Positions 11,113 through 22,701 of a DNA stretch of 64,000 nucleotides are shown one piece after another. The first letter of the stretch is position 1, and every line of letters starts with the position of its first letter. This DNA comes from Tieghemiomyces parasiticus (lineage: Eukaryota > Kickxellomycota > Dimargaritomycetes > Dimargaritales > Dimargaritaceae), in NCBI GenBank assembly GCA_027575765.1, contig JANBPT010000053.1:27325-91324 (forward strand), given 5' to 3'. Made by a program: the position numbers and the translations under genes. A model generated the notes under the pieces. It made no database searches. It saw only the letters and a program-made list of their open reading frames with translations, and was not told the origin of the DNA.

Positions 11113-14106
11113 ACTTCTGCTGGGGACACCAAACCTTACCTTTGTATCGCATAGTTAGTTCATCCACCTGGCGGTTTGGCCCGGTCATGTCTGCCATTCA
11201 CTTTTCTGTAGACTTAATTTTTTAATGTAGTAGTACTAATATAGTTATATATATATATATAACTACCAGCATAGGTAATTGGGGAAACCAGTATGCCCGA
11301 GAATTGGCACCTATATCTCTCTGCCTTGGGCTTGGTGTCGCGTGCCGATCCGGTTGGGGTAAATAAGAGAAACGGAGTCAGCGGAGAAGGTTGAATATGT
11401 CTGTGTTTGTAAATTCTAGGGGAAAAGTAATTCTATCCGCACGCTCTCGTTCCTTCCGGCCATCAGGGAAGGCGACAGGGGCGCTTCACCTTTCTAACTG
11501 GGAGGAATCTGTTCTGTTTAGACAACAGAGATGCACCCGTGGAAGGGCAGAGGGAGGAGAGAAGGGAAGATCTGCCTCAGTGACCTGCCGTATCCGTCAT
11601 TATTCTCCCATGGTGTATGAAAAGCGCGGATTGAAGAATTTGAGTGGTGCTAGTTACATCGCCAAGAGGAGGAGGGGGGTGGGGGTTGTAAGGGATAAGC
11701 TATCCTATTTAGTGACCCCCTCCTCTCTCGGACATCCTGTGCCCACATATATCAATATTGGCAACCTTTCCCAATGCTAAGCAGGAGGGGGGTCCCCCCT
11801 GTAGCTGCGGGCGAACATTAAGAGTATAATGTTTGTGTGGGGTGGAGGAGGGGAGAGGTTCTACTCGATAAAGGAGGTGAGTGTCACCTGCTTAGGAGAA
11901 ATGACAGTGCAGAAGTGACTGCCGGTTAAGTCAAATGTCCAAAGCCACCACGTGGGGGGGGGTGCAGGTCGACGTTATAATAGCCCTCCCCCCTCAAGGA
12001 AGCTGAGGGTAAGGCTATACAAAACGGAGAGAAGGGGAGGGTAACCGTATTGTTTTTCTTACAGAGAGTCTGTGGACGTCAGAGTACAATATCTTATAAC
12101 GACATCCTAACGTGAAGGGGAGGGGCAAACGGAGTGGAGACCGAGGGAGTGTCGACTGGCGAGAACGCAATGTACTCGATAGGATGCAGACGAGTAAACA
12201 ACAACAAGTCTTGAATCAGCTGCAGCTTCTGGCTGAAATAGGGCAGAGTGGGATAAGACAGCTGGGCGGGGATGCTCCCCGATAACCATCTTGCTAGCTC
12301 TAATTATATCACTGCCTAAAGTGTGTTCAACTGGGCTGCGAATCCAGAAAGTCGGGTCAGACGATCGGTGGCGTGCTTCTAATGGGGAATGGATTGGGGT
12401 GGAGGAGGGCGATGTGGTGGAGGGTGGGGGGGGGGTGTTACGAGTGGGTAGGTCGGGGGACGGGTGGAAGTGGGGAGAGGGGGGGGGAGGGGCGGAACAC
12501 GTGCCTTAGTACCATGTAATGGATCATAGGAGCCAACCTAACCACGGCTGACCATTCGGTGTGTTTGAGTTTATATGGGGCTGGCGGCCCGGCTCACAGC
12601 ACCACTCTAGTCCGACGCTCACACCCTCCAGCCATCCTTCCGCCTCGCCTGCCTATATAAAATCCGACTATCTAACGACGGCTTAACACTAAATAGACGA
12701 CCTCACGAGTCCCAGGCACTGGATAGGTCCGGGAGATGCATAGAGATGTGCGTTAACCAATGACCCCCTCTCCCACTCTTGCCTACGCTCTTCCAGACCC
12801 CCTGATTTGCCCAGCGGTAATTTGTTTAGACCCTGAAGACCTCTAAAAATGGGTTTTTCCTGCGGCAACGCCTACCGCATAGGTTGGGCCAGTGAGATTG
12901 GCAAGCACAAATTATCAGATATCCGCTACGTCTCGTGTGATACCACCCGGCGGCGCCTGTTGGCTGGCCTAGTTCTCACATACCCTCTTTCGTGAAGGTG
13001 AGTTTAGCGTTTTAAACGTACCATCGGGTTATGTGGGGGAGGGGGGAGGCTCTAGGCCTTTGTCTGTCCCCAACCCCTCCCTCCATTCTACTCCCCCTTA
13101 CTTTGTCCTACCTCTCGACCCTAGTGGGCTCGACGCGGTGACGGTAGCCCTTGTGTATCCACCTGCCATTGCCAAGTTGCCTTGCCTTCGCCCCCACCCC
13201 TTTTCACCACTTCTTATATATACGATATTGCTTCGGCTCGTTGACAAGACCGGCGTCGGGGGGTGAAAATTGTCTGCAACACCTTATAAATACCTAGTAC
13301 TTGCGTCCCTCGCCGATAAGCCCCCCACCTCTCCTGCCAGTCGCGAGCAGTTCGCCTGAGACCTTCATCTAGTCGCCAACACCTCTACACGGCCTTCCCT
13401 TGCATGTCCTGGCGCTCTCGCTAACTCTACACTGACTAGCGCCGTCAACCTTAGGCTCTGGCTCAATCCCCCCGTCCCGTCTGGACGTCTCATGGCGGCT
13501 ACTTAGAACCTCCCCCCGCACACATACCTATTGTCGTGACACTGGGTTTAACCAGCGCGCAACCTCTCCACCGAGGCCGCCACTCCCACATCGTTTCATA
13601 GACGTGTTTCGAATTATTTTTTCCACTAGGCGGTACACACCACTCGCTTGTCCAGCTCGCTCCCCCATCTCCAACTACGCTGACCCCGGGGTCTCCAACT
13701 GCCACGCCCAGCCCGGCCTTGCATTGGTCTATCCGTTTGTTCACCGCATTGGCCCTTCCGCCGCTGCCATTCTTCTGGCCTCCAACCCACTCGCCGCTTC
13801 GGCCTTCAGTTGCTCTCAGCCCTCCCTCCCCTGCGCTCGGTGTTCGGCTTCCGTAACCTCTCCGGGTGTCTAGCCCCCTACCACCCAACCCAGCCGCCTT
13901 TGCCCGCCCCAACTCCGTCACTCATTACTTTGTACTCTATACCTTACCCCCCCCGCCTCCGCCCCGATTCGCCCGCATACATTCTCCGCCATCCGCCCCG
14001 CGCATTACCGCCCCTCGCCTTGCCTCCCAACCTACGTTCGCCCCTTCCCCGGATTGCCTCTATCTGACCGACCACTTTGCGCCGACTGACAACCTCCCCT
14101 TCCGCC
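11046..14106. other. 3 kb intergenic region upstream of the Spo71-like gene
   Basis: Contains a (CT)n run at 11087-11112, an AT-rich patch near 11220-11265 and several G-homopolymers (11940s, 12420-12500). A TATA-like TATATAAAAT lies at 12654-12663. The last 600 bases before the Spo71-like ATG are strongly C/T-rich and are probably its promoter and leader. A 48-codon open frame starts at 12849 with a good AAAAATG context; it is discussed separately. No other gene supported. Confidence 0.5.
11087..11112 (+). repeat. (CT)n microsatellite
   Basis: About 13 uninterrupted CT/TC units directly downstream of the CAF-1 stop codon, in its probable 3' UTR. Confidence 0.9.
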
Positions 14107-17100
14107 ATGGTACAGGACTTTAGCGAGTTTGGCTTCGCCGACTCCTTCGTCCCGCCACCAACGTCTCCCAGCGCCAACTACCACTCGCTCCCGCCCCCAA
14201 CGCCCGGGCCTGGTCGCCGGCGTGTCGCGGACTATGGCGACGGCTACGACAGCGACGCCCTCCCCGACGAGGTACGCAACCCGCCGCCCAAGCGAAGGTC
14301 AATTTTACCCCAACAGGTGCTTGCCCACCAGTCCCTACACCACCATCTCCAACCGCCGGCCCGACCATCGGGCCAGGGCCGTCACCATGACCCCTTTGGC
14401 CACCCAGTCTCCCCGGACGACGACCTTCTACCGTCCGAAACCCGGCCGCGGCCCGTCAGCGACCACGGTCGGCACTTGTCACGGTGGGACGGCCACCACC
14501 CGCAGACCTCGGCGGCTAGCTTCCGGTCGCACGTGTCGGGCCGCAGCCGGCTCAACTCCTCCACCCCCAGTATCCGCCAGGTCGTTGGTTCACGGTCCCG
14601 GCTCCACTTGCCCCGGCAACCCGTCCGTCGAGTGGTTCACCCAGCCGTCCACCACAACCACATGGGCGCTGAGGCTGTTCAAGCCCCCGTCTTACGCGTT
14701 TTCATCGGTCCTCTCACCCCGGACTGGATGACCTTTTCGCTCAAGCGCCGGTGGCGGGCTTACGCCCCCCGCGACGGGGCCGGCGATGCTCCCGGCGCCG
14801 ATACCTTTACCTTAGGCGACGCCGGCAGTCGGTCCATTGCCGGCGGTAGCGGTCGTGGTGGCGGTGGTGGCTACCACGCCTCGATCCCCTACCTCCGTGA
14901 ACCCACCATAGCGCCGGACGGGATGGACGATCGCCACTCCGGGGAGGACGGTTACACCAGTGGTGAAGGCGGGGCCGGTGGCCCCGTCCCCGGTAGTGTG
15001 ACCGCCCGGTCTCTCATCACACCATCCCTACGATCGCACGGATCCGCCCCACACCTCCGTTCCTACCGTTCCACGCACACCATGCGCACGCAAACTTCGC
15101 TACGCGGGGGTCCTGCCCGATCCCTTGCCACAACCAACGTTAGCCTCTACCACACCCCGCTGGCCACCACCGCCCCGAGCCGGACCGAATCGTTCCATAC
15201 GGCCCATGACGCCTTTTCGGTGCGGACAGGGGTCAGCTACGGCGAGAGTTACGCGGGTCATATTGCCACCCCACGGTCTCCGCTATCAATCGCTCATGAC
15301 AGTCTTCATCACGGGGCCCGGGTGCGGGATTTGGAGGATTCGTTCGGCCGCTCGCCTGCCGTCCACGAGGAGACTGAAGATGATGATGATGACAACAACA
15401 ACAACAACAAAAGCAACCACAACAGCCGTCGGGGTCACAACCATACCCAGCCCAACCCCACCCGAACTCCGCAGCCAATCGATCTTGCCCCGTTATCTTT
15501 CTCGCAGCTAACCACACAGCTCCCCACCACCGCCACCCAGCGTGAGCGGACAGTGGCAGCGGCCGAATCACACCTTGCGGCCGTACATGACGAGATCGAG
15601 AGGCCCCTGCAGCGGACTGGCCATGAGACGCTGCTACTCACCCGGGTGGCGCCCGTGGCCCTCCGTCGAGACTACTGTCGCCCGGAGGTGGCCATGATGC
15701 ACTACAACGAGTATACGGCGTCCAAGTGCCGCATCATTTCCGAAAAGTGGAAGCACGTCACCGCCATGGTGCGTCCCGGAGAAATCAATTTCTTTCGGGG
15801 ATCGACGACCAAACCGCTCTTCACTATCTACCTGAGCAGTCGCACCCGCTTGTCCCTCTTCTCTTGCCTGGATAACTCGCTGGCCATCACGTACTTTGAA
15901 GAGGACAGCGACCAGCGCGCCCAGCACCACTACCGCCGGTCCATCCGCCGCTACTACCGCACTCACCAGGCCCAGTCCATTGCCCACCGCCGCAGCGGCC
16001 ACGACGCCTCGATGGAGCTCAAAATGAGCATCTACAGCCAGGATACGGCGGCCCGCGCAGGCGCCTCCCGCAGCAATGTTACCGACCTACGCGAAGCCGG
16101 GAGCGGCTCTGCGTTCCGCCTTAATAACCTGCTGCACCAGTCGCGTCGGGTGCGTCCCAAGGCCCTGCGCCGCCGCAAGCAGACCCATCACGCCGAGCCT
16201 GACCGCGCCACGGCGGCCAGCGACCGCAACTTGGGGGCCTGCATCCTGCGGTTCCCCACCGCCGCTGAGGCCAAGGTATGGTATCGCATCCTGCACTGCC
16301 ACATCATCCACGTGATCCCCATTCCACGTGCAGTGGACCTCACCTGTCCCACCCTCAGCGCCTCGCCGTTCCGGTCGATCAATGTGGAAATCCCTTTGGC
16401 GGCTGTGCCCGTGGCCGCCGAACCAAGTCACCACGGAGTCGTTCCCCAGACCGCCACCTTTGATATCATCGGACCCCGAACGGTATGGGACGTACGAACC
16501 ATGGCCGCATTCGAACTTATCGTAGAGTCGGAGTGGGGCGACCAACTGGCGGCATGGGTGCGGGCCAAGTCTCTCGCCGTGTGCTGGAAACGATTTGACC
16601 GCATCGACTGGTGCTTCTCCAACCTGTCGGACGGGTGGGACGAGCACGAGCGGCAGCTCATTTTGGAGGCCCACCGCATCGCCCAGCTGGTGGACGGCGA
16701 GGACGAGGACGGAGGTGGCGCCGGGTCCGATAGCGATAGTTCTCGCGACGAGCGCGCCCTCCGCGATCGTAATACCCGTCTCAACATGCGAACCGCGTTT
16801 CAGCCCTCGGTCACCGCCTTACAGTCCCTGCCCTTCCTCTCGGAAACCGCACCGAACCGGCCCTTCGAGAACGCTTCGTCCTACTTCGACGACATCATAT
16901 CGACCAGTGCTGGGAGCAGCCGTGGACCCTACCCTTCTGGCGGCCGTGGGCCGGGTACCACCCTCCAGCCGGCGTCGCACCACCCACTAGCCGTGTCCCC
17001 ACACCTTAACCGGACCAGGCCACGCGGCCTGACCAAAAATTCGGATGTCGTTTCCCAGAGCCATCTGAGCCTCGAGTCGCGCGGATCCGGCCTACGCAAC

Positions 17101-20100
17101 CAGCGCCTGGCCGACATTCGCGACCGCCTCTCGACCCGCTCCGAGACCGGGTCCTGGGGGGTCGGTCTGTCGCGCACACCGAGCGTGCACGCGCCTTGCC
17201 TGGCCCGCGGTGACACCGCCGAGTCGACCGAGTTATCTCGCGCCATGCGGCCCGTGCGTCCCGAAAACCTGCGCTATGCGGAGAACGTTGCCGACCACCC
17301 GCTCCTGTCCACCCAGTTCATCGAGCAGACCCACCAGATGCAGCTGCGTGAGAACTACCACTACCCAGACGCCGTCGTCCTGTCCGCCGGTTCTGGTAGC
17401 CATCATTCCGGAGTGGAGCTGCCCGAACCCAACCCGCTCGAGGGTTACCTGCTGCGTCGCCCGAAACCTCACACGTATCTGGGTCAGTACCGCCAAATGT
17501 TCGTCATGACCTTCGACCACCACCTGATCTGCGTATCGTCCTACCGCGCCAAGCAGTACATCGAGGCCAACCTCACCGACCCGGCCCACCACTTGACCTG
17601 GGAGCCCCCGCACCACCAGCCGCTCGATCCCCGTGGCTGGCCTGACGCCTCGTTCGGCCCGTCCACCGCGTCCTCCCGCCATCACCCCGCGTCCCATCGA
17701 CAGGGGGCGACGGAGGAACCGAAACGGTCCCGCTCGCTGAAGGACCGTCTGCGTCGTCCGGACGCCGAGCGGGACGCAATGCTCCGCCAACAGCATAACC
17801 CTTACGCCAACGACGTTACGGTGAACGCGGCAGATTTTGTTTTGCCGTCGTCGATCCGCGCCCGGCGCCAGCTCCATGCCACCACGGTCAACGCCGGGAA
17901 TCTACCCAATCCGGTGCTGCCAGCCTCCGGCGTCCCCCGTCCCGTCGCGGCCGTTCCGCTTACGCCGTACCAGCAGACGCTGACCGGAGTCTTTAAAGGT
18001 GGCGATGGAGAAGGTAGTGGCGGTCACCCTAGCCACCGGTCGCGCACCTCCCTGCACCCTGGCGCCGTCCTGCATGACGATGCCCTACGTCTACACCGCG
18101 CTGGTACCGCCCCAGCCCCAGCGGCCAGCCTACGCACGGGCCCCAGCGCCACGTCCGGCGTGCCTTACCAGTACCACTACAGTACCCATGCCCGTCTGGC
18201 GCGCATGCTGCGCCACGCCGGCGGCTTCTTTGACATTACCCAAATCAAGTACATCTACCCCGTGTCCGCAGCCGGGGGCCCCTTACCACCTGCCGACGGT
18301 ATCTCTCTGCTCCCGGCCACCGAGAACGGTAGTCACTCCGAGGTGAGCGGTCACCCTTATTCGGCAGCCTCCTCCATGTTCCCCGACCGCCGGGCCCGCG
18401 GCATGTTCGCCCGACTACGTGACGCGGTGACCCCGTGGCGCCGACGTGGCAGCGGACATACCCCCGAGACGGCCAGCCACGCCCCCACGTCTTTGTACCG
18501 CCCCGAGGGATACCCCGGTGATACCGACGGCTATAGGTACGACCGGGCCGCCGAGGTGGCCCTACGTCGTGAGACACGGTTCGACATCATCATGGAGAAC
18601 GGGGCTATCCTCCGCCTGCAGGCACCGACCAATGCGACCATGCGCGAGTGGATCCGCCGCCTCATCGACTTGCGTACCTACTGGACGGGCCGGCTGCAGG
18701 CTGACGCCCGGCATCGCGCCGAGGCCGCCCGCGTCAACATCGGCCTGCACATCAATTCGCTGGGCTGCGAAGGCGACCTTCCCGGTTGGGAACAGCCCCG
18801 CACCTACGCTGACCCGCTCATCTGGAACATTTGCCGTCCATTGGGTTGCCGCACCGTCACCATGTGCGGATACCTGTTCCGCAAGAAACATCGGCACGCC
18901 CCGCTCAAGCGTGCTTACTTCATCCTTACCCGGGGCTACCTCATCGAGTTCACCCCCGTGCAGTACGCCAGTTACTCCACCGTGCAGCCCTGCGCCCTCC
19001 GCCCGCCGGTCGCCCCGCGGTCCTCCGGGGCCAGCGGGGGGCGACCGGGAGCCAACAGCGGCAGTATGTTGGCGCCCGGCCACCTCGCTGGCGGCAGTAC
19101 CGTCACTCGCGACCGCCGCACCTCGTGGCAGTCGGGCACCGGTGGTCTGGCGGCTTCACTCCTCGGCACCACGGGCAGTGGTCACCATCACCACGATGAG
19201 GACGGGCCCTACGGCTCCGGCCTACCAGGTGCCCCTGGGCGGTGGGCGGCCCATGATAACGATCACATCACGCGCAAGTACATGCGGCACCAGGCGGCTA
19301 AGGCACGCAAGCAGTCTAGCCGGCACGGGTTTTACCCGCGCGTCAAAGTGATCCCGCTTCAAGGTTGTTTTACGCTCTCACGCGTGGCGGACAATATGGT
19401 CCAACACACTGCGGACGATTTAGGTAAGGTACGGCGTATCTACCCGGACAATGTCTTGGCCGGCGACGCCGCCAAGGAATGTGTGTTTACCCTGTGGCAG
19501 CCCAAAAAGATCCCAGCTATGCCCCTGGCCGCCACTGAGTACCGGGTGGATCGACCCTGTGCCCACGGTCATGGAACCGCCCCTATCACCGGGGCTGGCG
19601 CAACGACCCACGTGACAAGCGGCGGTGGTAATGCGGCAGACCTTGCTGGCTGCCTGCCGTGCGGTCGTGCCCGGTCGGTCAACGTGAGTCTCGGGAGCGG
19701 TAGCCATAGTATTACCACGACTGCCACCACGACGGGCGACGATAATGAGTCGCGACACACCGAACCGGGGCCGTTTCACGCGGCCACCTCCAGTATGGAA
19801 TCTACTGCCCTGCTGGTGGCTAGTGGCGGTAATAATGGGAACCACAATGCCTCGCCAGCCCGCACCCACCGTGCATCTCAGGCCACACTGGCGCAGCCTG
19901 TGGACCATCCGACGCGAGCCACGGGCAAAGCGCCGGCCAGCGGACCGTCCACCGGCCTCAACCCAGCTGCCAATCGCGCGGCCGAGGGCCCGTTCACCAC
20001 CTCGCAGGAACCCTCAGCCGGCAACGCGACTAAATCAGCAGCCCGGACGGCGGTCGAGACCCTGGCGGACCAGGCCACGAGGTCCTTCCCGCACTACCTT

Positions 20101-20244
20101 ATCTCCTCCCTCGGCAAGTGGAGTGAAAAGACGTACATGTTCAAGGCGCGGTCGCGGTCCGAAATGGAACAGTGGGTGAGTGCCATCAACCACGAGATCG
20201 AGCGGATCCAGTACCAGGCCGAGGCGATGGATAAGCGGATCTAG
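14107..20244 (+). CDS. Spo71/Mug56-like multi-PH-domain sporulation protein
   Basis: Single open frame of 2,045 residues. In yeasts, Spo71 sits at the prospore membrane with Vps13 and is needed for spore-wall and membrane shaping. The start ATG at 14107 (GCCATGG) is preferred because upstream in-frame codons are non-ATG and lie in the C/T-rich leader. Segments seen in order: disordered Ser/Pro/His N-terminus; FIGPLTPDWMTF near residue 200; an acidic then Asn-rich run near 425-440; a conserved block with YNEYTASKCRIISEKW near 525 and a WDVRTMAAFELIVESEWG block near 795 (non-canonical PH half, typical of Spo71); PH domain starting EGYLLRRPKPH near 1111; second PH starting CGYLFRKKHRHAPLKRAYFI near 1585; and a terminal PH helix MEQWVSAINHEIERI near 2018-2035. 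Much longer than the yeast protein because of low-complexity inserts. Family call is by motif recall. Confidence 0.8.
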   Translation: MVQDFSEFGFADSFVPPPTSPSANYHSLPPPTPGPGRRRVADYGDGYDSDALPDEVRNPPPKRRSILPQQVLAHQSLHHHLQPPARPSGQGRHHDPFGHPVSPDDDLLPSETRPRPVSDHGRHLSRWDGHHPQTSAASFRSHVSGRSRLNSSTPSIRQVVGSRSRLHLPRQPVRRVVHPAVHHNHMGAEAVQAPVLRVFIGPLTPDWMTFSLKRRWRAYAPRDGAGDAPGADTFTLGDAGSRSIAGGSGRGGGGGYHASIPYLREPTIAPDGMDDRHSGEDGYTSGEGGAGGPVPGSVTARSLITPSLRSHGSAPHLRSYRSTHTMRTQTSLRGGPARSLATTNVSLYHTPLATTAPSRTESFHTAHDAFSVRTGVSYGESYAGHIATPRSPLSIAHDSLHHGARVRDLEDSFGRSPAVHEETEDDDDDNNNNNKSNHNSRRGHNHTQPNPTRTPQPIDLAPLSFSQLTTQLPTTATQRERTVAAAESHLAAVHDEIERPLQRTGHETLLLTRVAPVALRRDYCRPEVAMMHYNEYTASKCRIISEKWKHVTAMVRPGEINFFRGSTTKPLFTIYLSSRTRLSLFSCLDNSLAITYFEEDSDQRAQHHYRRSIRRYYRTHQAQSIAHRRSGHDASMELKMSIYSQDTAARAGASRSNVTDLREAGSGSAFRLNNLLHQSRRVRPKALRRRKQTHHAEPDRATAASDRNLGACILRFPTAAEAKVWYRILHCHIIHVIPIPRAVDLTCPTLSASPFRSINVEIPLAAVPVAAEPSHHGVVPQTATFDIIGPRTVWDVRTMAAFELIVESEWGDQLAAWVRAKSLAVCWKRFDRIDWCFSNLSDGWDEHERQLILEAHRIAQLVDGEDEDGGGAGSDSDSSRDERALRDRNTRLNMRTAFQPSVTALQSLPFLSETAPNRPFENASSYFDDIISTSAGSSRGPYPSGGRGPGTTLQPASHHPLAVSPHLNRTRPRGLTKNSDVVSQSHLSLESRGSGLRNQRLADIRDRLSTRSETGSWGVGLSRTPSVHAPCLARGDTAESTELSRAMRPVRPENLRYAENVADHPLLSTQFIEQTHQMQLRENYHYPDAVVLSAGSGSHHSGVELPEPNPLEGYLLRRPKPHTYLGQYRQMFVMTFDHHLICVSSYRAKQYIEANLTDPAHHLTWEPPHHQPLDPRGWPDASFGPSTASSRHHPASHRQGATEEPKRSRSLKDRLRRPDAERDAMLRQQHNPYANDVTVNAADFVLPSSIRARRQLHATTVNAGNLPNPVLPASGVPRPVAAVPLTPYQQTLTGVFKGGDGEGSGGHPSHRSRTSLHPGAVLHDDALRLHRAGTAPAPAASLRTGPSATSGVPYQYHYSTHARLARMLRHAGGFFDITQIKYIYPVSAAGGPLPPADGISLLPATENGSHSEVSGHPYSAASSMFPDRRARGMFARLRDAVTPWRRRGSGHTPETASHAPTSLYRPEGYPGDTDGYRYDRAAEVALRRETRFDIIMENGAILRLQAPTNATMREWIRRLIDLRTYWTGRLQADARHRAEAARVNIGLHINSLGCEGDLPGWEQPRTYADPLIWNICRPLGCRTVTMCGYLFRKKHRHAPLKRAYFILTRGYLIEFTPVQYASYSTVQPCALRPPVAPRSSGASGGRPGANSGSMLAPGHLAGGSTVTRDRRTSWQSGTGGLAASLLGTTGSGHHHHDEDGPYGSGLPGAPGRWAAHDNDHITRKYMRHQAAKARKQSSRHGFYPRVKVIPLQGCFTLSRVADNMVQHTADDLGKVRRIYPDNVLAGDAAKECVFTLWQPKKIPAMPLAATEYRVDRPCAHGHGTAPITGAGATTHVTSGGGNAADLAGCLPCGRARSVNVSLGSGSHSITTTATTTGDDNESRHTEPGPFHAATSSMESTALLVASGGNNGNHNASPARTHRASQATLAQPVDHPTRATGKAPASGPSTGLNPAANRAAEGPFTTSQEPSAGNATKSAARTAVETLADQATRSFPHYLISSLGKWSEKTYMFKARSRSEMEQWVSAINHEIERIQYQAEAMDKRI
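15377..15425 (+). repeat. In-frame GAT and AAC codon repeats
   Basis: Consecutive GAT/GAC codons followed by AAC codons encode an Asp run and an Asn run within the Spo71-like protein; likely to vary in length between strains. Confidence 0.8.
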
Positions 20245-22264
20245 GTAGAACCTGCCGACCCTTGGGGCTGTTGGTCTCCCTAGCCTGTGTATCGAAGATT
20301 GGCCATTTCTGTATTGGTTTTCGTCGGGCACGGGTGGCGTTTCCCCCCCCCCTCCCTTCCCTACTATTCCTCCCTCCTCCTCCTCGTAGAGCTCGGTGAT
20401 CCGTTTAAATAAATATGGCTGTCAACATGGAAGATACTCTCTGGAAATGTAAAGTGTGTATTGCGTACGAACGTCGCATTAGTTGTGGCTTGCCCCTTGC
20501 TCATTGTGTAGCGGAGGTGTGGGGTGCGGTGGGGGCGTGTGTGTAGGGCGGATTTCGCCCTTGGAGGTTCGCCCGCCGATCCTCCAGGGATTGTAAAGGG
20601 AGTTCATACACACTTATTACCGTCTCGGTTCCTTGCGCGGATTGTATTGACCTGCCTCTCTGTCTTTTGTTTTTCCCCCCACTCGTCTCCCATCAACCCT
20701 CCCACCTTCCCTATCTCTCCGCCGGGCATGGTCCGTCCACGCTGGGCGAAGTTTTGCCGTAATTTTGGCCCGTCTCACGCTAGATTGTTTTTGTTCGTTC
20801 CACCAACCTTTTTCATACCGGCACCAGCCTCGTACGATCAACTATCCTCCTCCTCTTCCTCCCCTTCCCCCAACGTTTTCGGGCCACATGTTCACACGTA
20901 GCTCCGCCACTCTGGTGGAAGGATTTATGATGCAGGAACAAGGTTCCTAAGGCCACCGCTAAAATTAGTGCCGAGCGACCAAAGTCAGGATAGAGATGTG
21001 GGTATCCTCGATGAGAGCCTGATGGTTGTATTAGCGGCGAGAGCACGGGGACAGGTTCCTTGGGCCTCGTCGTAAGGTTCTTGGATTGGCTCGATAATTG
21101 TTGGTTGACCAATATAGCGTAATTATGCCGTGTTGCAGTACAGGAACAAAGTGATAATAATTACGTAGGTCGCGGTGATGTGGGTTAAGAGGTATGAAAG
21201 CGCACGATGTAAGAGGAGGAGGAGGAGGGGGCACTCACCAGCTATAGCAAGTCCGTAATTGAAGGGTACATCCGGCACGTTCTAGGCCATGTATAATGGT
21301 AGTTGCAGAAACCGAGACATGCTAAATTAAACGCGTGCCCGTATTCGAATGGTAAAGGGCTTGGACGAGACGTCGGATTTTTAACCGTCCTGCCGGGGCT
21401 TGCCGTTTTTGAGTAGGTAAGGTTGAAGAGGCTCGTCGGCGTAATAGTGAACCTGCCGAGCAACGTTTCCGACGTGACTTTCACGGACTATGGCCTTGCC
21501 ACCCTGGAGGTCTGTGGATCATTAAACCATAAGCGCACTTCAATATTAGACGTCATCTGAAGGTTTCCGCATCACCCGTAAAATAAAATATTCTAAAAGT
21601 ATTAATAATAATCTACATCACCAGGGTCACTGGTTCACTCTGGCGTTGCGCCTGTCAGTGGCAGAGGCTCATTCACGAAGCCCTGTCTACACGGTACGCT
21701 GATAGATCCGCTGTTAATAATCCTTTGCCCACTACCTAGGTCACTCCTGCCTGATTTGGAAATAATGATGGGCGGGCAAACCATGGTGGGAGAGTATCCA
21801 GAGGCACGATTTAGTCCGCCCAAAGAGGGTTGCTGCCCTCGCTGTGGTTCTCAGATAAGTTGTTTTTTTGACCCTTGCCCAACAGGCGACGATTTTGATA
21901 CAGCGAACCTTCTATTCCTATTGCCGGGTTACCTACTTGCGCTAAGTTCGTCGATGCGGGCCCGTATTTTCAAGACCATTTTGCAGCATATGTCTAGCGC
22001 CCATGGATGTGTGTATGGGAAACAATTAAGAGAGAAGAGAAGAGACCAGTTGCAATATATATATATATGTATATATACTCAGGGTTAGGACTGCTCATAG
22101 CCTACGCTACCCACCACACCTTCTAATGGCAGTCGTCTACAAATTAATTGTCAACCATTATTCGGCATATAAAGCCCTCATCCCTACATTTCACCTCCTT
22201 GGTCCCGAACGCCTTAACACTCACCCACCCACCTCCCACATCAACCCTCCACCGACGTACCAAT
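20245..22264. other. Intergenic region with a possible Sm-like family relic
   Basis: Begins with the Spo71-like 3' UTR; AAATAAATA at about 20406 is a candidate poly(A) signal. A C/T-rich block lies at 20640-20880. Around 21420-21560 the plus strand reads an open stretch resembling the small beta-barrel family found downstream (see findings). An AT run lies at 22055-22077. No confident gene. Confidence 0.45.
22167..22174 (+). promoter_or_regulatory. TATA-like box for first small-family gene
   Basis: ATATAAAG about 90 bases upstream of the ATG at 22265, followed by a C-rich leader. Spacing fits a TATA-driven promoter. Confidence 0.45.
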
Positions 22265-22701
22265 ATGGATCTATCTCATGTCACCAGTGATAACGCTGAG
22301 CTGCACCACCTGACTGGTCAAGGTAAATTGGCTAACGTCTCAATAGCTACCTAGCTCACCACTTCTCTCAGCACGTTTCTCTGATACAGACCACCTCACC
22401 ACCCCCCTTCACAATACCGTGCTCTGTTTATACCATCATCCTTTTCTCACCTACAGGCGAGATCGTCTTCCAGTATGATAGCGCAGTCTACGAGGGCACC
22501 GTCCAACACGTGAAGCCCTTCCTCGGTCTGGTCTGTATCGAAGTTAAGGACGCGGATGGTGAAACCGGGGTGTACGACTATTCTTTCAATGACATCCAGG
22601 TGTTACGTTTCACTTCATCAGCCCCGCCGGGCAGCCCCCACTGCGTCAATATAGTGCCGTCAGGCAACGCCCTGCAAATTCTGGACACGCACTCCACCTA
22701 A
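22265..22701 (+). CDS. Small two-exon protein, tandem family copy A (predicted Sm/SH3-like barrel)
   Basis: Exon 1 is 22265-22322 and exon 2 22457-22701 (intron GTAAAT...CTACAG, phase 1), giving 100 residues. I do not recognise the family. It is supported by a paralogue at 23678 with the same exon number, the same intron phase at a Gly codon and the same motif order: a short N-terminal arm ending LHHL then (S/T)GxG, then a run of alternating hydrophobic strands containing YxGxV near residue 31 and YSFNDIQVLRF near 66-76, then a terminal VNIVPS strand. The pattern of short beta-strands with Gly turns resembles an Sm/LSM or SH3-type barrel; this is inference. No signal peptide or membrane segment. 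A TATA-like box lies 90 bases upstream. The C-terminal tail is longer than in copy B. Confidence 0.7.

Noticed and set aside
18446..19351. 301-codon plus frame inside the Spo71-like gene
   Set aside because: Alternative frame of a GC-rich coding sequence, Arg/Pro/Ser-rich with no domain.
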